This document shows, in pieces, positions 16,369 through 24,872 of a stretch of 43,511 nt of DNA (position 1 is the stretch's first letter; the number at the start of each line of letters is the position of its first letter). Under the pieces are notes generated by a model. The model saw only the letters and a program-made list of their open reading frames with translations, made no database searches and was not told where the DNA came from. The stretch lies in assembly GCA_963626085.1 (NCBI GenBank), contig CAVFVJ010000034.1, positions 1 through 43,511 on the forward strand. The letters run 5' to 3'. Made by a program: the position numbers and the translations under genes. This stretch comes from Colivivens sp963626085. GTDB lineage: Bacteria; Bacteroidota; Bacteroidia; Bacteroidales; Bacteroidaceae.

Positions 16369-17138
16369 AGAGGATATTTGTAGTTTACGGTAAGACAGCA
16401 TTTCACCCCTGCATTGCTTTGATAATTTTCAAGCTGGAGTGCGGCATACGTACCGTCATGGAGCTTGACAATGAATACATGGCAGTTTAATGTGAATGAT
16501 GGTGGTAGAGGCGGAATATCTACTGTAAGCCAACTCGAAAGAACTCTGTTTGTGCTTATGCCTTGGTTGCCGATGAATCCCTGCAACATCCGTGACTGTA
16601 CAACCCATACGTCCTTTTCGTTCCACTCGTCAGGTGTGAATGTCAGTTTGCTGAGTGTAGATGTGTCGGTGGGAATGGAACTGATGTCTGTATAGTGTGT
16701 CTCGAATACTCCTATGCCATTGACGCGTACGTTGTTCCTGTGTACAGCGATTGTCCATGAAATTGGCTCTTCTTGAGCGTCTGTAGGTGTATATGAACTG
16801 AATTTATTGTTGCTTAGTCCCTTGCCAAGCACGTCATACCAGTAGGTGTATATTCCACTCTTCCCATCTTCTGCTCCTTGAAGTGTTGTCGGTATTTCAT
16901 ATGTGCTGAACGCTGATGAGATGTCAAAGGTGCTGTCTGCCATGAGGCTGTCTGTGGTAGCTTTCAAGTCGATATAGTGCCATTGTGCCCAGTTCGATGC
17001 GTCAATGTAAAATTGTCCTTCTACGGTCTGTTTGCCGTTCTCGTCAGTTGGCTGGTCGTAAATGCCCTCAAATAAACCTTCACATGCTGAGAATATAGCC
17101 AATGTTCCCAGCATGGTCAGTGAAACCTTTGATGTCAT
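16365..17138 (-). CDS. hmuY: HmuY-like haem-binding lipoprotein
   Basis: A 257-residue lipoprotein: the leader ends with lipobox IFSAC (C19), followed by an acidic linker. Family marks are YIDASNWAQWHYIDL near the N-terminus, the central SWTIAVHRNNVRVNG, and the C-terminal FIVKLHDGTYAALQLENY and GVKCCLTVNYKYP strands. HmuY proteins take haem from host carriers and pass it to HmuR. In Porphyromonas gingivalis two His ligands bind haem; Prevotella and Tannerella homologues use Met. M184, in QSRMLQGF just before the TNRVLSSW segment, is my candidate ligand here. The gene is coupled to the receptor by ATGA and follows the calycin-like gene after one base. Confidence 0.82.
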   Translation of the reverse strand: MTSKVSLTMLGTLAIFSACEGLFEGIYDQPTDENGKQTVEGQFYIDASNWAQWHYIDLKATTDSLMADSTFDISSAFSTYEIPTTLQGAEDGKSGIYTYWYDVLGKGLSNNKFSSYTPTDAQEEPISWTIAVHRNNVRVNGIGVFETHYTDISSIPTDTSTLSKLTFTPDEWNEKDVWVVQSRMLQGFIGNQGISTNRVLSSWLTVDIPPLPPSFTLNCHVFIVKLHDGTYAALQLENYQSNAGVKCCLTVNYKYPL

Positions 17139-17139
17139 T

Positions 17140-17760
17140 CTACTTGAGATATTTCTTGCCGTTTACGATGATGATACCATGTGTGTCGGGCGCAACTTGT
17201 TGGCCTTTGATGTTGTATATGATGCTTGAGGCGTTTATGCTCTCGCTCTTTATGTCATTGATTGCTGTGGCAAAAACTCCAGGGAAGGTACTGACGATAG
17301 GGAACGGCATTGCTCCAGGTGTAAAGGTGTTGAGGATGGACGTCACTTTGTCGTCCTTCAGAGTTACGAGTATGTTGCCGATGGAGAACTTATAGCTACC
17401 GCTGATTGTTCCTCCGTTACTGAAGTCCATTGTCAGTCCATCGTCCTTGTAGTCACGGTAGTATCCACCTTTCTCCTTGTCGTATATCAGCCCCTTTACA
17501 GTGTAAGTACCAATGGAAAGAGTGCCAATTACAGTAGCTTCGAGCTGATATGCTGGAATCTTGACATCCAGTTTGGTAGTGTCGTTCTCTTCGTAAACGT
17601 GTATGCTGTATGTCACTTTTCCGTTTGTGAAGTACTTATATGTGTTGTTAACCACCACGTCAAGTTCATCTGTGTATGACTCGTCGCCCTTTTCTATATT
17701 TTGTGCCGTCATACATGTCGTACACGCCATCATCAATGCTGCTATCAGAATTTTATACAT
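17140..17760 (-). CDS. Secreted calycin-like protein with T9SS-like tail
   Basis: A 206-residue exported protein starting with a signal peptide (MYKILIAALMMACTTCMTAQ). The middle is a run of beta strands (TYKYFTNGKVTYSIHVYEEN; GTISGSYKFSIGNILVTLKD) like the calycin-type beta-barrel proteins found beside HmuY/HmuR genes in Prevotella and Bacteroides. The last 26 residues, IIYNIKGQQV...GIIIVNGKKYLK, resemble the short C-terminal tail on many Prevotella surface proteins and the end of type IX secretion signals. It is first gene of the haem operon, with a good promoter. A role in haem or ligand capture at the surface is inferred only from position. Confidence 0.7.
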   Translation of the reverse strand: MYKILIAALMMACTTCMTAQNIEKGDESYTDELDVVVNNTYKYFTNGKVTYSIHVYEENDTTKLDVKIPAYQLEATVIGTLSIGTYTVKGLIYDKEKGGYYRDYKDDGLTMDFSNGGTISGSYKFSIGNILVTLKDDKVTSILNTFTPGAMPFPIVSTFPGVFATAINDIKSESINASSIIYNIKGQQVAPDTHGIIIVNGKKYLK

Positions 17761-17800
17761 GAATCAAATCTGTTTCTTTATACGTTATACTAAATCGGTG

Positions 17801-17831
17801 CAAAGGTACGATGATTTTGTGATGTGGCAAG
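17801..17831 (-). promoter_or_regulatory. Promoter of the haem operon
   Basis: Minus-strand CTTG (17828-17831), a 19-bp gap, then TACCTTTG (17801-17808) followed by C. It sits 40 bp upstream of the calycin-like start and shares about 160 bp with the feo promoter, so a common iron regulator could act on both. I did not find a convincing Fur box. Confidence 0.65.
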
Positions 17832-17909
17832 TACCTACAATAGGGTAATGTGTGAAAAGATATAATAATGGGCGTGGAGGTTGATTGGTTATATTACTCA
17901 GAGATGGGT

Positions 17910-17941
17910 ATTGTTGGATTGGTGGTTTATATGTAACTTTG
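17910..17941 (+). promoter_or_regulatory. Promoter of feoAB
   Basis: ATTG (17910-17913), a 20-bp gap, then TAACTTTG (17934-17941) followed by C. It lies inside an upstream in-frame extension of the feoB frame, which argues for the ATG at 17968 as the true start. Confidence 0.7.
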
Positions 17942-17967
17942 CAAACTGTTTTAGGATTAATCAACTT

Positions 17968-20448
17968 ATGAGACTTTCAGGACTTAAGACGGGTGAGTCG
18001 GGCGTGATTATAAAAGTACATGGTCACGGTGGATTCCGCAAACGTGTGGTGGAGATGGGATTTATCAAAGGGAAAAAGGTGGAGGTCTTGCTCAATGCGC
18101 CATTCCGGGATCCTGTCAAATACAAGATAATGGGCTATGAAGTTAGTTTGCGTCACAGCGAGGCTGAGATGATAGAGGTCGTGACTGAAGAAGAGGCACG
18201 TTTGTTGGAACTCAACGGTCAGCAGCAGACGGATGAATCGCTGATGACAGATCTGACAGAGACTGGCTGTATCGACGAACAGCCGCTTACAGACAAACAG
18301 GTAGAAGAGGCTGCGATGAAGAGACGAAAAATAATAAATGTAGCTCTTGTGGGTAATCCTAATTGTGGAAAGACGTCTCTCTTTAATTTTGCGTCAGGGG
18401 CACACGAGAGAGTTGGCAACTATTCGGGTGTGACGGTGGATGCCAAAGAAGGACATGCGGAATATGAGGGTTACACGTTCAATCTGGTGGATTTGCCAGG
18501 CACATATTCCCTGTCTGCCTACTCGCCAGAGGAATTGTATGTGAGGAACCAGCTTATATATAAGACACCAGATATGGTGATCAACGTGATAGACAGTTCG
18601 AATCTTGAACGCAACCTGTATCTGACCACGCAACTTATTGATATGCACGTTCGCATGGTGATTGCTCTCAATATGTTTGACGAGACAGAGAAGAGGGGGG
18701 ACAATGTAGACTACAACAAAATCTCTGAACTCTTCGGAGTGCCGATGATTCCTACAGTATTCACATCGGGTAAAGGAGTCAAGGAGTTGTTCCATAAGGT
18801 GATTGAGGTGTATGAGAGCGAGGAGGGTTGTGATTCTCATTTCCGTCATATCCACATCAATCACGGACATGAGATAGAAAACGGTATCACGGAGATACAA
18901 GAGCACTTGAAAAAAGAACCCGATCTGCGTGAGCGGTATTCTACACGATACCTGGCAATCAAACTGCTGGAGAATGACAGTAGGGCGGAGGATTTCATTC
19001 GTAAACTGTCTGATTCCGACGAGATATTCAAACATCGTGATGAGGCAGCTCGACGGGTGCTGGAAGAGACAAAGGAAGACTCTGAGACAGCTATAATGGA
19101 TGCCAAGTACGGATTCATTCACGGGGCTCTCGAAGAGGCAAACTACAAGACGGGGGACAATGAGAATACGTATCACATGACTCATGTGCTTGACCGAATA
19201 CTCACCAACAAATTCATAGGCTTCCCTATATTTCTCATTATATTGGGGTTGATGTTTTATGTGACGTTCACAATGGGCGCATATCCGATGGAATGGATAG
19301 AGTCGTTTGTTGGATGGATCAGTGATGCGATTGGGCAGTACATGCCAGAAGGAGCAGTGAAAAGCATGATAGTGGATGGAATCATTGGTGGTGTCGGTAG
19401 TGTGGTTGTCTTTCTTCCGCAGATTCTCATTCTGTATTTCTTTATTTCGTTCATGGAAGATTCTGGCTATATGTCAAGGGCTGCATTTATCATGGATAAG
19501 TTGATGCACAATATGGGCTTGCATGGCAAATCGTTCATACCGCTTATTATGGGATTCGGGTGCAATGTGCCGGCTGTGATGGCAACACGTACAATCGAAA
19601 GCCGACGTTCACGGTTGGTGACGATGCTTATACTTCCGTTGATGAGTTGCGAGGCGCGCATACCAATATACATAATGGTGATAGGCAGTTTCTTTACGCG
19701 TAATGAACAGTGGGCAGTGATGCTGTCTGTCTATTTCGTAGGTGTACTGATGGCAGTAGTCATGAGCAAGTTATTTACTCGTTTCCTAATTAAAGGTGAA
19801 GACACTCCGTTTGTAATGGAACTGCCTCCGTACCGATTCCCCACAGTTAAGGCTCTGAGCCGTCATACGTGGGAAAAGGGAAAACAATACTTGAAAAAAA
19901 TGGGTGGGATAATACTTGCTGCTACATTGGTAGTGTGGGCATTAGGTTATTTCCCTCACGATGACTCGCTCAGTCAGCAACAACAGCAGGCTCAGAGTTA
20001 TATAGGCAAGATTGGTAAGGCTATTGAACCTGTGTTCGAAGCTCAGGGTTTTAATTGGAAACAGGATGTCGGTATTGTGGCAGGAGTAGGTGCTAAGGAA
20101 ATTGTAGCTTCTACCATGGGGGTACTCTACTCGAATGACAGTAGTTTTGGCGATGACGACTCTTATAATGACAATGGCGGTAAGTACGAGAAACTGCATG
20201 AACAGTTTGTCGCAGACGTGGCGTTTATGAACAACTTGAGTATGGAACAGGCTGAGCCAGTGGCAAGATTGGTTGCTTATTGTTTTCTGCTCTTTGTCCT
20301 ACTCTATTTCCCGTGTGTAGCCACAATAGCTGCGATAAAAGGCGAGACGGGTTCTTGGGGGTGGGCGACATTTGCCGCACTTTATACCACAGGTCTTGCA
20401 TGGGTGGTATCAGCTTTGGTATTCCAAATCGGAAAGCTCTTCATCTGA
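17968..20448 (+). CDS. feoB: Ferrous iron transporter FeoB with fused FeoA domain
   Basis: An 826-residue FeoA-FeoB fusion, the usual Bacteroidota form. Residues 1 to about 76 are the SH3-like FeoA domain (MRLSGLKTGESGVIIKV). The G-domain follows with G1 GNPNCGKTS (129-137), switch region GNYSGVTVD, G3 DLPG (175-178) and the variant G4 ALNMFDE. The membrane part carries the two gate repeats, including GFGCNVPAVMATRTI and MSCEARIPIY, and GVGAKEIVASTMGVLY. It imports Fe2+ across the inner membrane, coupled to nucleotide hydrolysis. The start at 17968 is set by the FeoA alignment and the promoter just upstream. The stop is one base before the next gene. The divergent haem operon makes this an iron locus. 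Confidence 0.95.
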   Translation: MRLSGLKTGESGVIIKVHGHGGFRKRVVEMGFIKGKKVEVLLNAPFRDPVKYKIMGYEVSLRHSEAEMIEVVTEEEARLLELNGQQQTDESLMTDLTETGCIDEQPLTDKQVEEAAMKRRKIINVALVGNPNCGKTSLFNFASGAHERVGNYSGVTVDAKEGHAEYEGYTFNLVDLPGTYSLSAYSPEELYVRNQLIYKTPDMVINVIDSSNLERNLYLTTQLIDMHVRMVIALNMFDETEKRGDNVDYNKISELFGVPMIPTVFTSGKGVKELFHKVIEVYESEEGCDSHFRHIHINHGHEIENGITEIQEHLKKEPDLRERYSTRYLAIKLLENDSRAEDFIRKLSDSDEIFKHRDEAARRVLEETKEDSETAIMDAKYGFIHGALEEANYKTGDNENTYHMTHVLDRILTNKFIGFPIFLIILGLMFYVTFTMGAYPMEWIESFVGWISDAIGQYMPEGAVKSMIVDGIIGGVGSVVVFLPQILILYFFISFMEDSGYMSRAAFIMDKLMHNMGLHGKSFIPLIMGFGCNVPAVMATRTIESRRSRLVTMLILPLMSCEARIPIYIMVIGSFFTRNEQWAVMLSVYFVGVLMAVVMSKLFTRFLIKGEDTPFVMELPPYRFPTVKALSRHTWEKGKQYLKKMGGIILAATLVVWALGYFPHDDSLSQQQQQAQSYIGKIGKAIEPVFEAQGFNWKQDVGIVAGVGAKEIVASTMGVLYSNDSSFGDDDSYNDNGGKYEKLHEQFVADVAFMNNLSMEQAEPVARLVAYCFLLFVLLYFPCVATIAAIKGETGSWGWATFAALYTTGLAWVVSALVFQIGKLFI

Positions 20449-20449
20449 T

Positions 20450-20638
20450 ATGCAGTACTTGATTGTATTTGTGGCCATAGCTGTAGCTGTCGTTTATTTG
20501 GCAGTAAGGACTTACCGCTGTCTCACTCGTAGGAGTAAGGGCGGTAGCTCGAAGTGCAGCGGCTGCACCTGCGATTGTGGTCTGAGAAACACACTGGTAT
20601 CGAAAAACTTCGGAGAAAATTGTAAAAATGGCAGATAA
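20450..20638 (+). CDS. FeoB-associated Cys-rich membrane protein
   Basis: A 62-residue protein: one N-terminal transmembrane helix (MQYLIVFVAIAVAVVYLAVR), a basic stretch, then a Cys cluster KCSGCTCDCGL (four Cys within eight residues) and one more Cys near the end. This is the layout of the small FeoB-associated Cys-rich proteins found after feoB in many bacteria, analogous in position to FeoC. A role in supporting FeoB or binding iron is inferred. The ATG lies one base after the feoB stop, so it is surely cotranscribed. Longer in-frame starts inside feoB are rejected. Confidence 0.85.
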   Translation: MQYLIVFVAIAVAVVYLAVRTYRCLTRRSKGGSSKCSGCTCDCGLRNTLVSKNFGENCKNGR

Positions 20639-20683
20639 GTGAACTTTTTGTCATATCGCTGATGCTATCTCGGGAATTTATTG

Positions 20684-20691
20684 TAACTTTG
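20684..20691 (+). promoter_or_regulatory. -7 box upstream of 20726
   Basis: TAACTTTG followed by A, 34 bp upstream of the ATG at 20726. No good -33 element was found at 19-21 bp. Confidence 0.5.
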
Positions 20692-20725
20692 ACATTTGAA
20701 AAGTGAATGGACAAAAAAATAGACA

Positions 20726-21619
20726 ATGGCTAAAGAAAACCGACATATCTTATTGTTGATAATGCTTGTGACACTGATTTTGGCAGTGGCAGGTGTGGTG
20801 GCGTATCTGTGCTGGAACAAGTCGACTACTGATGAGAAAAATGAGGCGGAGAACGGCTTGTGGCTGAAGATACGTGCATTTGAGGGTGAGATGCAACTTG
20901 ATTCACTGGAAAAGGCAATCAGTGATTATCAGTGGTTCTTTCCACACGGACGGCATGCTGGTGAGGTTCGTGACATGAAGGAGCGGATTGGGAAAGAACG
21001 AACAGACTGGGTGCAAGCTCGTTATTCGGACTCTATAGAGGAGGTTGAGGATTTCATACGTAATCACAGCAACAGTTTCTTTCGCCATGAGGCAGAGCGT
21101 ATACTCGACTCCCTCTCCTTTGTTGAAGCACGGTCGGAAGACACGTTTGAGGCATACGAGAATTATCTCAGTAGTTATTCCGATGGTATGTATTCAAAGG
21201 AAGCACGAATGCGTATGGATGTCATCGACAGTGGGGTCGTTACCGATAATGAGTCTGTCAATGCAGGACAGGTTATAAATGACCATTTCATAGCGTTGGC
21301 AATGGAAGACAGTGAAAAACTGAAATCCACTGTGGCAGATTTGCTCGTTTCATATATAGGTAAGGTGAACGCAACTCCAGCAGATGTGGTGCAGTACATG
21401 CAAAGTATCCATTCAGACAAGAGCCGCAAGGTGTCGTTCCAAATACAGAACGTTGTAGTGTCGAAAGAGGTTAACAATCATAAACCGGAATATACGGTAA
21501 GTTTTCTTCTGGACGAGTACATTAAACAAAATGGACATACTGATGACCTCTGTTTCGTTTGCATGGCCAAGATAAATCATGAAGGAAAAATCACGTCCTT
21601 GATACTTTCGCAGCGATAG
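20726..21619 (+). CDS. Membrane-anchored protein of unknown function
   Basis: I do not recognise this 297-residue protein with certainty. It begins with a short basic stretch and one transmembrane helix (ILLLIMLVTLILAVAGVVAYLCW), so it is probably an inner-membrane protein with a periplasmic body, or a signal-anchored protein. Residues 40-165 are charged and helical, with TPR-like spacing (LEKAISDYQWFFPHGRHAGEVRDM; FEAYENYLSSYSDGMYSKEARMRM). The C-terminal third (VINDHFIALAMEDSEKLKS, then beta strands to INHEGKITSLIL) looks like an NTF2-like or similar alpha-beta fold. It has its own -7 box, and its stop abuts the rsmG start, so the two genes form one unit. Confidence 0.7.
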   Translation: MAKENRHILLLIMLVTLILAVAGVVAYLCWNKSTTDEKNEAENGLWLKIRAFEGEMQLDSLEKAISDYQWFFPHGRHAGEVRDMKERIGKERTDWVQARYSDSIEEVEDFIRNHSNSFFRHEAERILDSLSFVEARSEDTFEAYENYLSSYSDGMYSKEARMRMDVIDSGVVTDNESVNAGQVINDHFIALAMEDSEKLKSTVADLLVSYIGKVNATPADVVQYMQSIHSDKSRKVSFQIQNVVVSKEVNNHKPEYTVSFLLDEYIKQNGHTDDLCFVCMAKINHEGKITSLILSQR

Positions 21620-22255
21620 ATGATGAAGCAAGATATAATATTAAAATATTTCCCAAACTTGTCTGAGACGCAAAGACAGCAGTTTGCACTACTTGATGAG
21701 TTGTATTCAGACTGGAATTCCAAGATAAACGTGATATCGCGTAAGGATATTGACAACCTGTATGAGCACCATGTGCTTCATTCTTTGGCTATAGCGAAAA
21801 TCATACACTTCCGTCCTGGAACAAAAGTGATGGATTTAGGATGCGGAGGTGGATTCCCAGGTATCCCCCTCGCTATAATGTTCCCAGAGGTCGATTTTCA
21901 TCTGGTAGACTCAATAGGCAAGAAAGTGAGGGTGGCACAGGCTGTCGCTGATGCAATCGGATTGACCAACGTGAGGTCAAGTCACTCGAGAGGGGAGGAT
22001 ATTAAGGAAAAGTATGATTTTGTAGTTACACGTGCAGTGATGACACTTGCCAATCTCATGAAATGCATCAGGAAAAATATTGATAGACAGCAGCATAATT
22101 CACTGCCCAATGGCATAATAGCGTTGAAAGGAGGGGAACTCGATGGAGAGATGGCTCCGATGAGGAAGATTTGCACTACATGGGAACTGTCACAGTTCTT
22201 TGATGAGGAGTATTTCCAGACAAAGAAAGCGGTACATGTGGGTGTGAAGAATTGA
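21620..22255 (+). CDS. rsmG: 16S rRNA (guanine527-N7)-methyltransferase
   Basis: A 211-residue RsmG/GidB. Its SAM-binding motif is VMDLGCGGGFPGIPLAI, followed by the acidic LVDSIGKK, and the motif TRAVMTL is typical of the family. It methylates N7 of G527 in the 530 loop of 16S rRNA; loss gives low-level streptomycin resistance in other bacteria. The length is normal. The ATG directly follows the stop of the preceding unknown gene. The metallo-hydrolase gene starts 32 bp downstream, a pairing I recall from other Bacteroidota. Confidence 0.95.
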   Translation: MMKQDIILKYFPNLSETQRQQFALLDELYSDWNSKINVISRKDIDNLYEHHVLHSLAIAKIIHFRPGTKVMDLGCGGGFPGIPLAIMFPEVDFHLVDSIGKKVRVAQAVADAIGLTNVRSSHSRGEDIKEKYDFVVTRAVMTLANLMKCIRKNIDRQQHNSLPNGIIALKGGELDGEMAPMRKICTTWELSQFFDEEYFQTKKAVHVGVKN

Positions 22256-22287
22256 TATGGACAATCACAAAATATACAGGCGAGAAT

Positions 22288-22929
22288 ATGATAGAAGTTA
22301 AATCTTTTCAAATAGGTCCGTTAATGACCAACAACTATGTGGTCAGTGATGATATGAAGGAGGCGTGTATCATCGACTGTAGTTGTGTTAAGGAAAGTGA
22401 GTGGGAGGAGATAAAGAACTATATATGTGAGAAAAAACTGAAACCAGTACATATGCTTTGTACACATCTTCATTTCGACCATGTCATGGGGTGCGGTTTT
22501 GTTTACCGTGACTATGGGTTGGAAGTGGAGGGGAGTATATCTGATTTCGAACAATACAACCAACGTGACTTGTATGTGGAGGCGTTCGGGTTAAGTAGTG
22601 CAAATCTATTGCCTGCGCCCAATATGAATGACATATCCAGTCTGCGATATCTTACGTTTGGTGGACATGAACTTGCAATCATTCACACCCCAGGACATAC
22701 TCCGGGAGGATTGAGCTATTATTGTAGGAAAGAGAACGTGGTATTTGTGGGCGATACTCTCTTCCAAGCCTCCATAGGACGTACCGACCTGCCAGGAGGA
22801 AGCGGTAGTCAACTTATACGTTCTATCAAGAACGAATTGCTTACGTTGCCTCCAGCGACTCATGTATTTACGGGCCACGGTCCTGCTACTACGATTGAAT
22901 ATGAACAGAAGTTCAACCCATATATATAA
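22288..22929 (+). CDS. Metallo-beta-lactamase-fold hydrolase (glyoxalase II-like)
   Basis: A 213-residue MBL-fold hydrolase of the small YcbL/glyoxalase II-like group. Metal ligands are in THLHFDH (H60, H62, D64, H65), the next His in HTPGHTPGG, the bridging Asp in GDTLF, and the last His in TGHGP. Likely substrates are small thioesters such as S-lactoylglutathione analogues; none can be specified. An in-frame ATG at 22252 overlaps rsmG, but its first 12 residues do not match the family, so MIEVKSFQIGPLMTNNY at 22288 is preferred. Confidence 0.88.
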   Translation: MIEVKSFQIGPLMTNNYVVSDDMKEACIIDCSCVKESEWEEIKNYICEKKLKPVHMLCTHLHFDHVMGCGFVYRDYGLEVEGSISDFEQYNQRDLYVEAFGLSSANLLPAPNMNDISSLRYLTFGGHELAIIHTPGHTPGGLSYYCRKENVVFVGDTLFQASIGRTDLPGGSGSQLIRSIKNELLTLPPATHVFTGHGPATTIEYEQKFNPYI

Positions 22930-23018
22930 TAAGGAGTGCTTTTGTTAAGCAATCGTATTGTGTGATCTTAAGCCAATTATTAATTTATCGGCAACAATAA
23001 AAAATCAGATGTATAACA

Positions 23019-24236
23019 ATGAATGAGACGAACTTGCAACAGATAAAGCAACGATATAGTATTGTGGGTAACTCACCAGAACTGAACCGCGCTTTGGATA
23101 TCGCAGTTCAAGTAGCACCGACTGATTTGAGTGTACTGATACAGGGTGAGTCTGGTGTCGGCAAGGAGGTCATTCCAAGGATAATACATGATAAGTCGGT
23201 GCGCAAGCACCAAAAGTATTTCGCCATTAACTGCGGTTCTATACCGGAGGGGACGATTGACAGTGAGCTGTTCGGTCACGAGAAAGGTGCGTTTACCGGT
23301 GCGATTGGTGAACGTGACGGATATTTCGGGGTTGCTGACAAGGGAACGTTGTTTCTTGATGAGGTTGGTGAACTTCCGATGAGTACTCAAGCACGTCTGC
23401 TTCGTGTTTTGGAGACAGGTGAGTATATACGTGTTGGCTCATCGGACGTGAGGAAAACCGATGTGCGTATTGTTGCAGCTACCAATGTCAACATTCGCAA
23501 GGCGATAAGTGAAGGTAAGTTTCGTGAGGACTTATATTACAGGCTTGCGACGATTCCAATAAAGATGCCACCATTGCGTGAGAGAGGGCGTGACATAGAG
23601 CTTCTATTTAGACGTTTTGTGTCGGTTTTTTGTGAAAGATACATGTTGGATCCTGTCACATTGACGGATGATGCTCGTCAATTGCTGTTACGGTATAAAT
23701 GGCCAGGGAACATTAGGCAACTCAAGAATGTGGCAGAACAGATATGCATCATCAGCCGTGACCGTACAATAACCGCTGAGGCACTGGTGCAGTTTGGCAT
23801 TACAGATGACTCGGATACGGGCAACGGGTTGGTCTTGGCTAGCAATACACAGCAGGGCGGTCCACACTCCTACGAAAGTGAACGCGATATGTTGCTTCAT
23901 GCCCTGGCTAGTCTTGGCAAAGATGTCAAGGAATTGAAGGAAATGGTTAATAGTCAGAATATGAACAACTCAACGCAGGTATATCAGAATACAGAGTATT
24001 CGGTGGCTCCATATGTCGAACATCAGAGCCAATCTCCAGTGGTAGATCCTGATGTCATACCTGATGCCGTGGAATATGTAGAGCCTGCACCGCGTTCGAT
24101 GAAGGAAATAGAAGAGTGCCAGATTAGGGAGGCACTCCATCGTAACCATTACAATCGTAGTAAGACTGCTCGGGAACTGGGCATTAGTGAACGTACTCTT
24201 TACAGACGTATAAAGGATTATGGATTGGAAAAATAA
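23019..24236 (+). CDS. Sigma-54-dependent activator without receiver domain
   Basis: A 405-residue bacterial enhancer-binding protein. It starts almost directly at the AAA+ domain: Walker A GESGVGKE (43-50), the sigma-54 contact loop GAFTGA (90-95), Walker B GTLFLDE (109-115), and the arginine-finger region RLATIPIKMPPLRER. A Ser/Gln/Pro-rich linker (about 270-365) leads to a Fis-type helix-turn-helix (TARELGISERTLYRRI). There is no N-terminal receiver or sensor domain, so its activity must be set by expression, a partner or an unseen signal. It overlaps lptE by 17 bp, and secG lies just beyond; I recall this order from other Bacteroidota. Targets cannot be named. Confidence 0.88.
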   Translation: MNETNLQQIKQRYSIVGNSPELNRALDIAVQVAPTDLSVLIQGESGVGKEVIPRIIHDKSVRKHQKYFAINCGSIPEGTIDSELFGHEKGAFTGAIGERDGYFGVADKGTLFLDEVGELPMSTQARLLRVLETGEYIRVGSSDVRKTDVRIVAATNVNIRKAISEGKFREDLYYRLATIPIKMPPLRERGRDIELLFRRFVSVFCERYMLDPVTLTDDARQLLLRYKWPGNIRQLKNVAEQICIISRDRTITAEALVQFGITDDSDTGNGLVLASNTQQGGPHSYESERDMLLHALASLGKDVKELKEMVNSQNMNNSTQVYQNTEYSVAPYVEHQSQSPVVDPDVIPDAVEYVEPAPRSMKEIEECQIREALHRNHYNRSKTARELGISERTLYRRIKDYGLEK

Positions 24237-24747
24237 TAGATTGCCGTTGATGTTTTCCGGCACTTTTGTTGTGATACTTCTGCTAGTGGCGTGTAAGGTG
24301 ACTTATTCACTCAATGGCTCAAGTGTTGACTATAATGTAACCAAGAGTATCTCTATCTCAAAATTTCCAATACGCAGTGCTTATGTGTGGGCTCCAATGG
24401 AAGCGATGTTCTATAACACACTTTCAGATGAATATGCCAAGAAAACAAAACTCAAGGTGCTGAAGAAAAATGGTGATATGAATCTGACTGGAGAAATTAC
24501 AGAGTACAGTCAAACAAATAAATCCATTTCCTCTGATGGCTATTCAGCACAAACACAACTGAAAATAACGGTAAATGTTCGTTTTACAAACAATAAGAAG
24601 CATGAAGAGGATTTCGAAAAATCCTTCTCGGCTACTACGAGCTATGATTCCAGTCAGTCGTTAGCCTCAGTGCAAGATGAATTGGTTCAGCAGATGATTG
24701 ACGATATAGTTGGTCAGATTTACAATGCGACAGTGGCAAATTGGTGA
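24220..24747 (+). CDS. lptE: LPS-assembly lipoprotein LptE
   Basis: A 175-residue lipoprotein with lipobox LLVAC (C25), then CKVTYSLNGSSVDYNVTKSI and ISKFPIRSA, the layout of Bacteroidota LptE. The remaining alpha-beta part (LKVLKKNGDMNLTGEITEY; LVQQMIDDIVGQIYNATVANW) fits the family. LptE plugs the LptD barrel in the outer membrane and helps insert lipopolysaccharide. The ATG lies inside the end of the sigma-54 activator gene in another frame, giving a 17-bp overlap and likely coupling. The signal peptide is somewhat long because of a polar first ten residues. Confidence 0.82.
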   Translation: MDWKNNRLPLMFSGTFVVILLLVACKVTYSLNGSSVDYNVTKSISISKFPIRSAYVWAPMEAMFYNTLSDEYAKKTKLKVLKKNGDMNLTGEITEYSQTNKSISSDGYSAQTQLKITVNVRFTNNKKHEEDFEKSFSATTSYDSSQSLASVQDELVQQMIDDIVGQIYNATVANW

Positions 24748-24773
24748 AAAATAAAAGATATTTACGTATATCC

Positions 24774-24804
24774 TTTGTCGGTCGGGAAAAAAATAATAAC
24801 TTTG
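24774..24804 (+). promoter_or_regulatory. Promoter of secG
   Basis: TTTG (24774-24777), exactly 19 bp, then TAACTTTG (24797-24804) followed by C. A textbook Bacteroidota promoter, showing that secG has its own transcript apart from the upstream pair. Confidence 0.85.
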
Positions 24805-24872
24805 CAAGCCGATAAGTGGTGAACCTTTTACAAAGGTTGAACAAACGAATAATAACAGAAACAAAGATAAAG

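Noticed and set aside
18394..19185. 263-codon minus-strand frame inside feoB
   Set aside because: Antisense shadow of a gene with intact domains.
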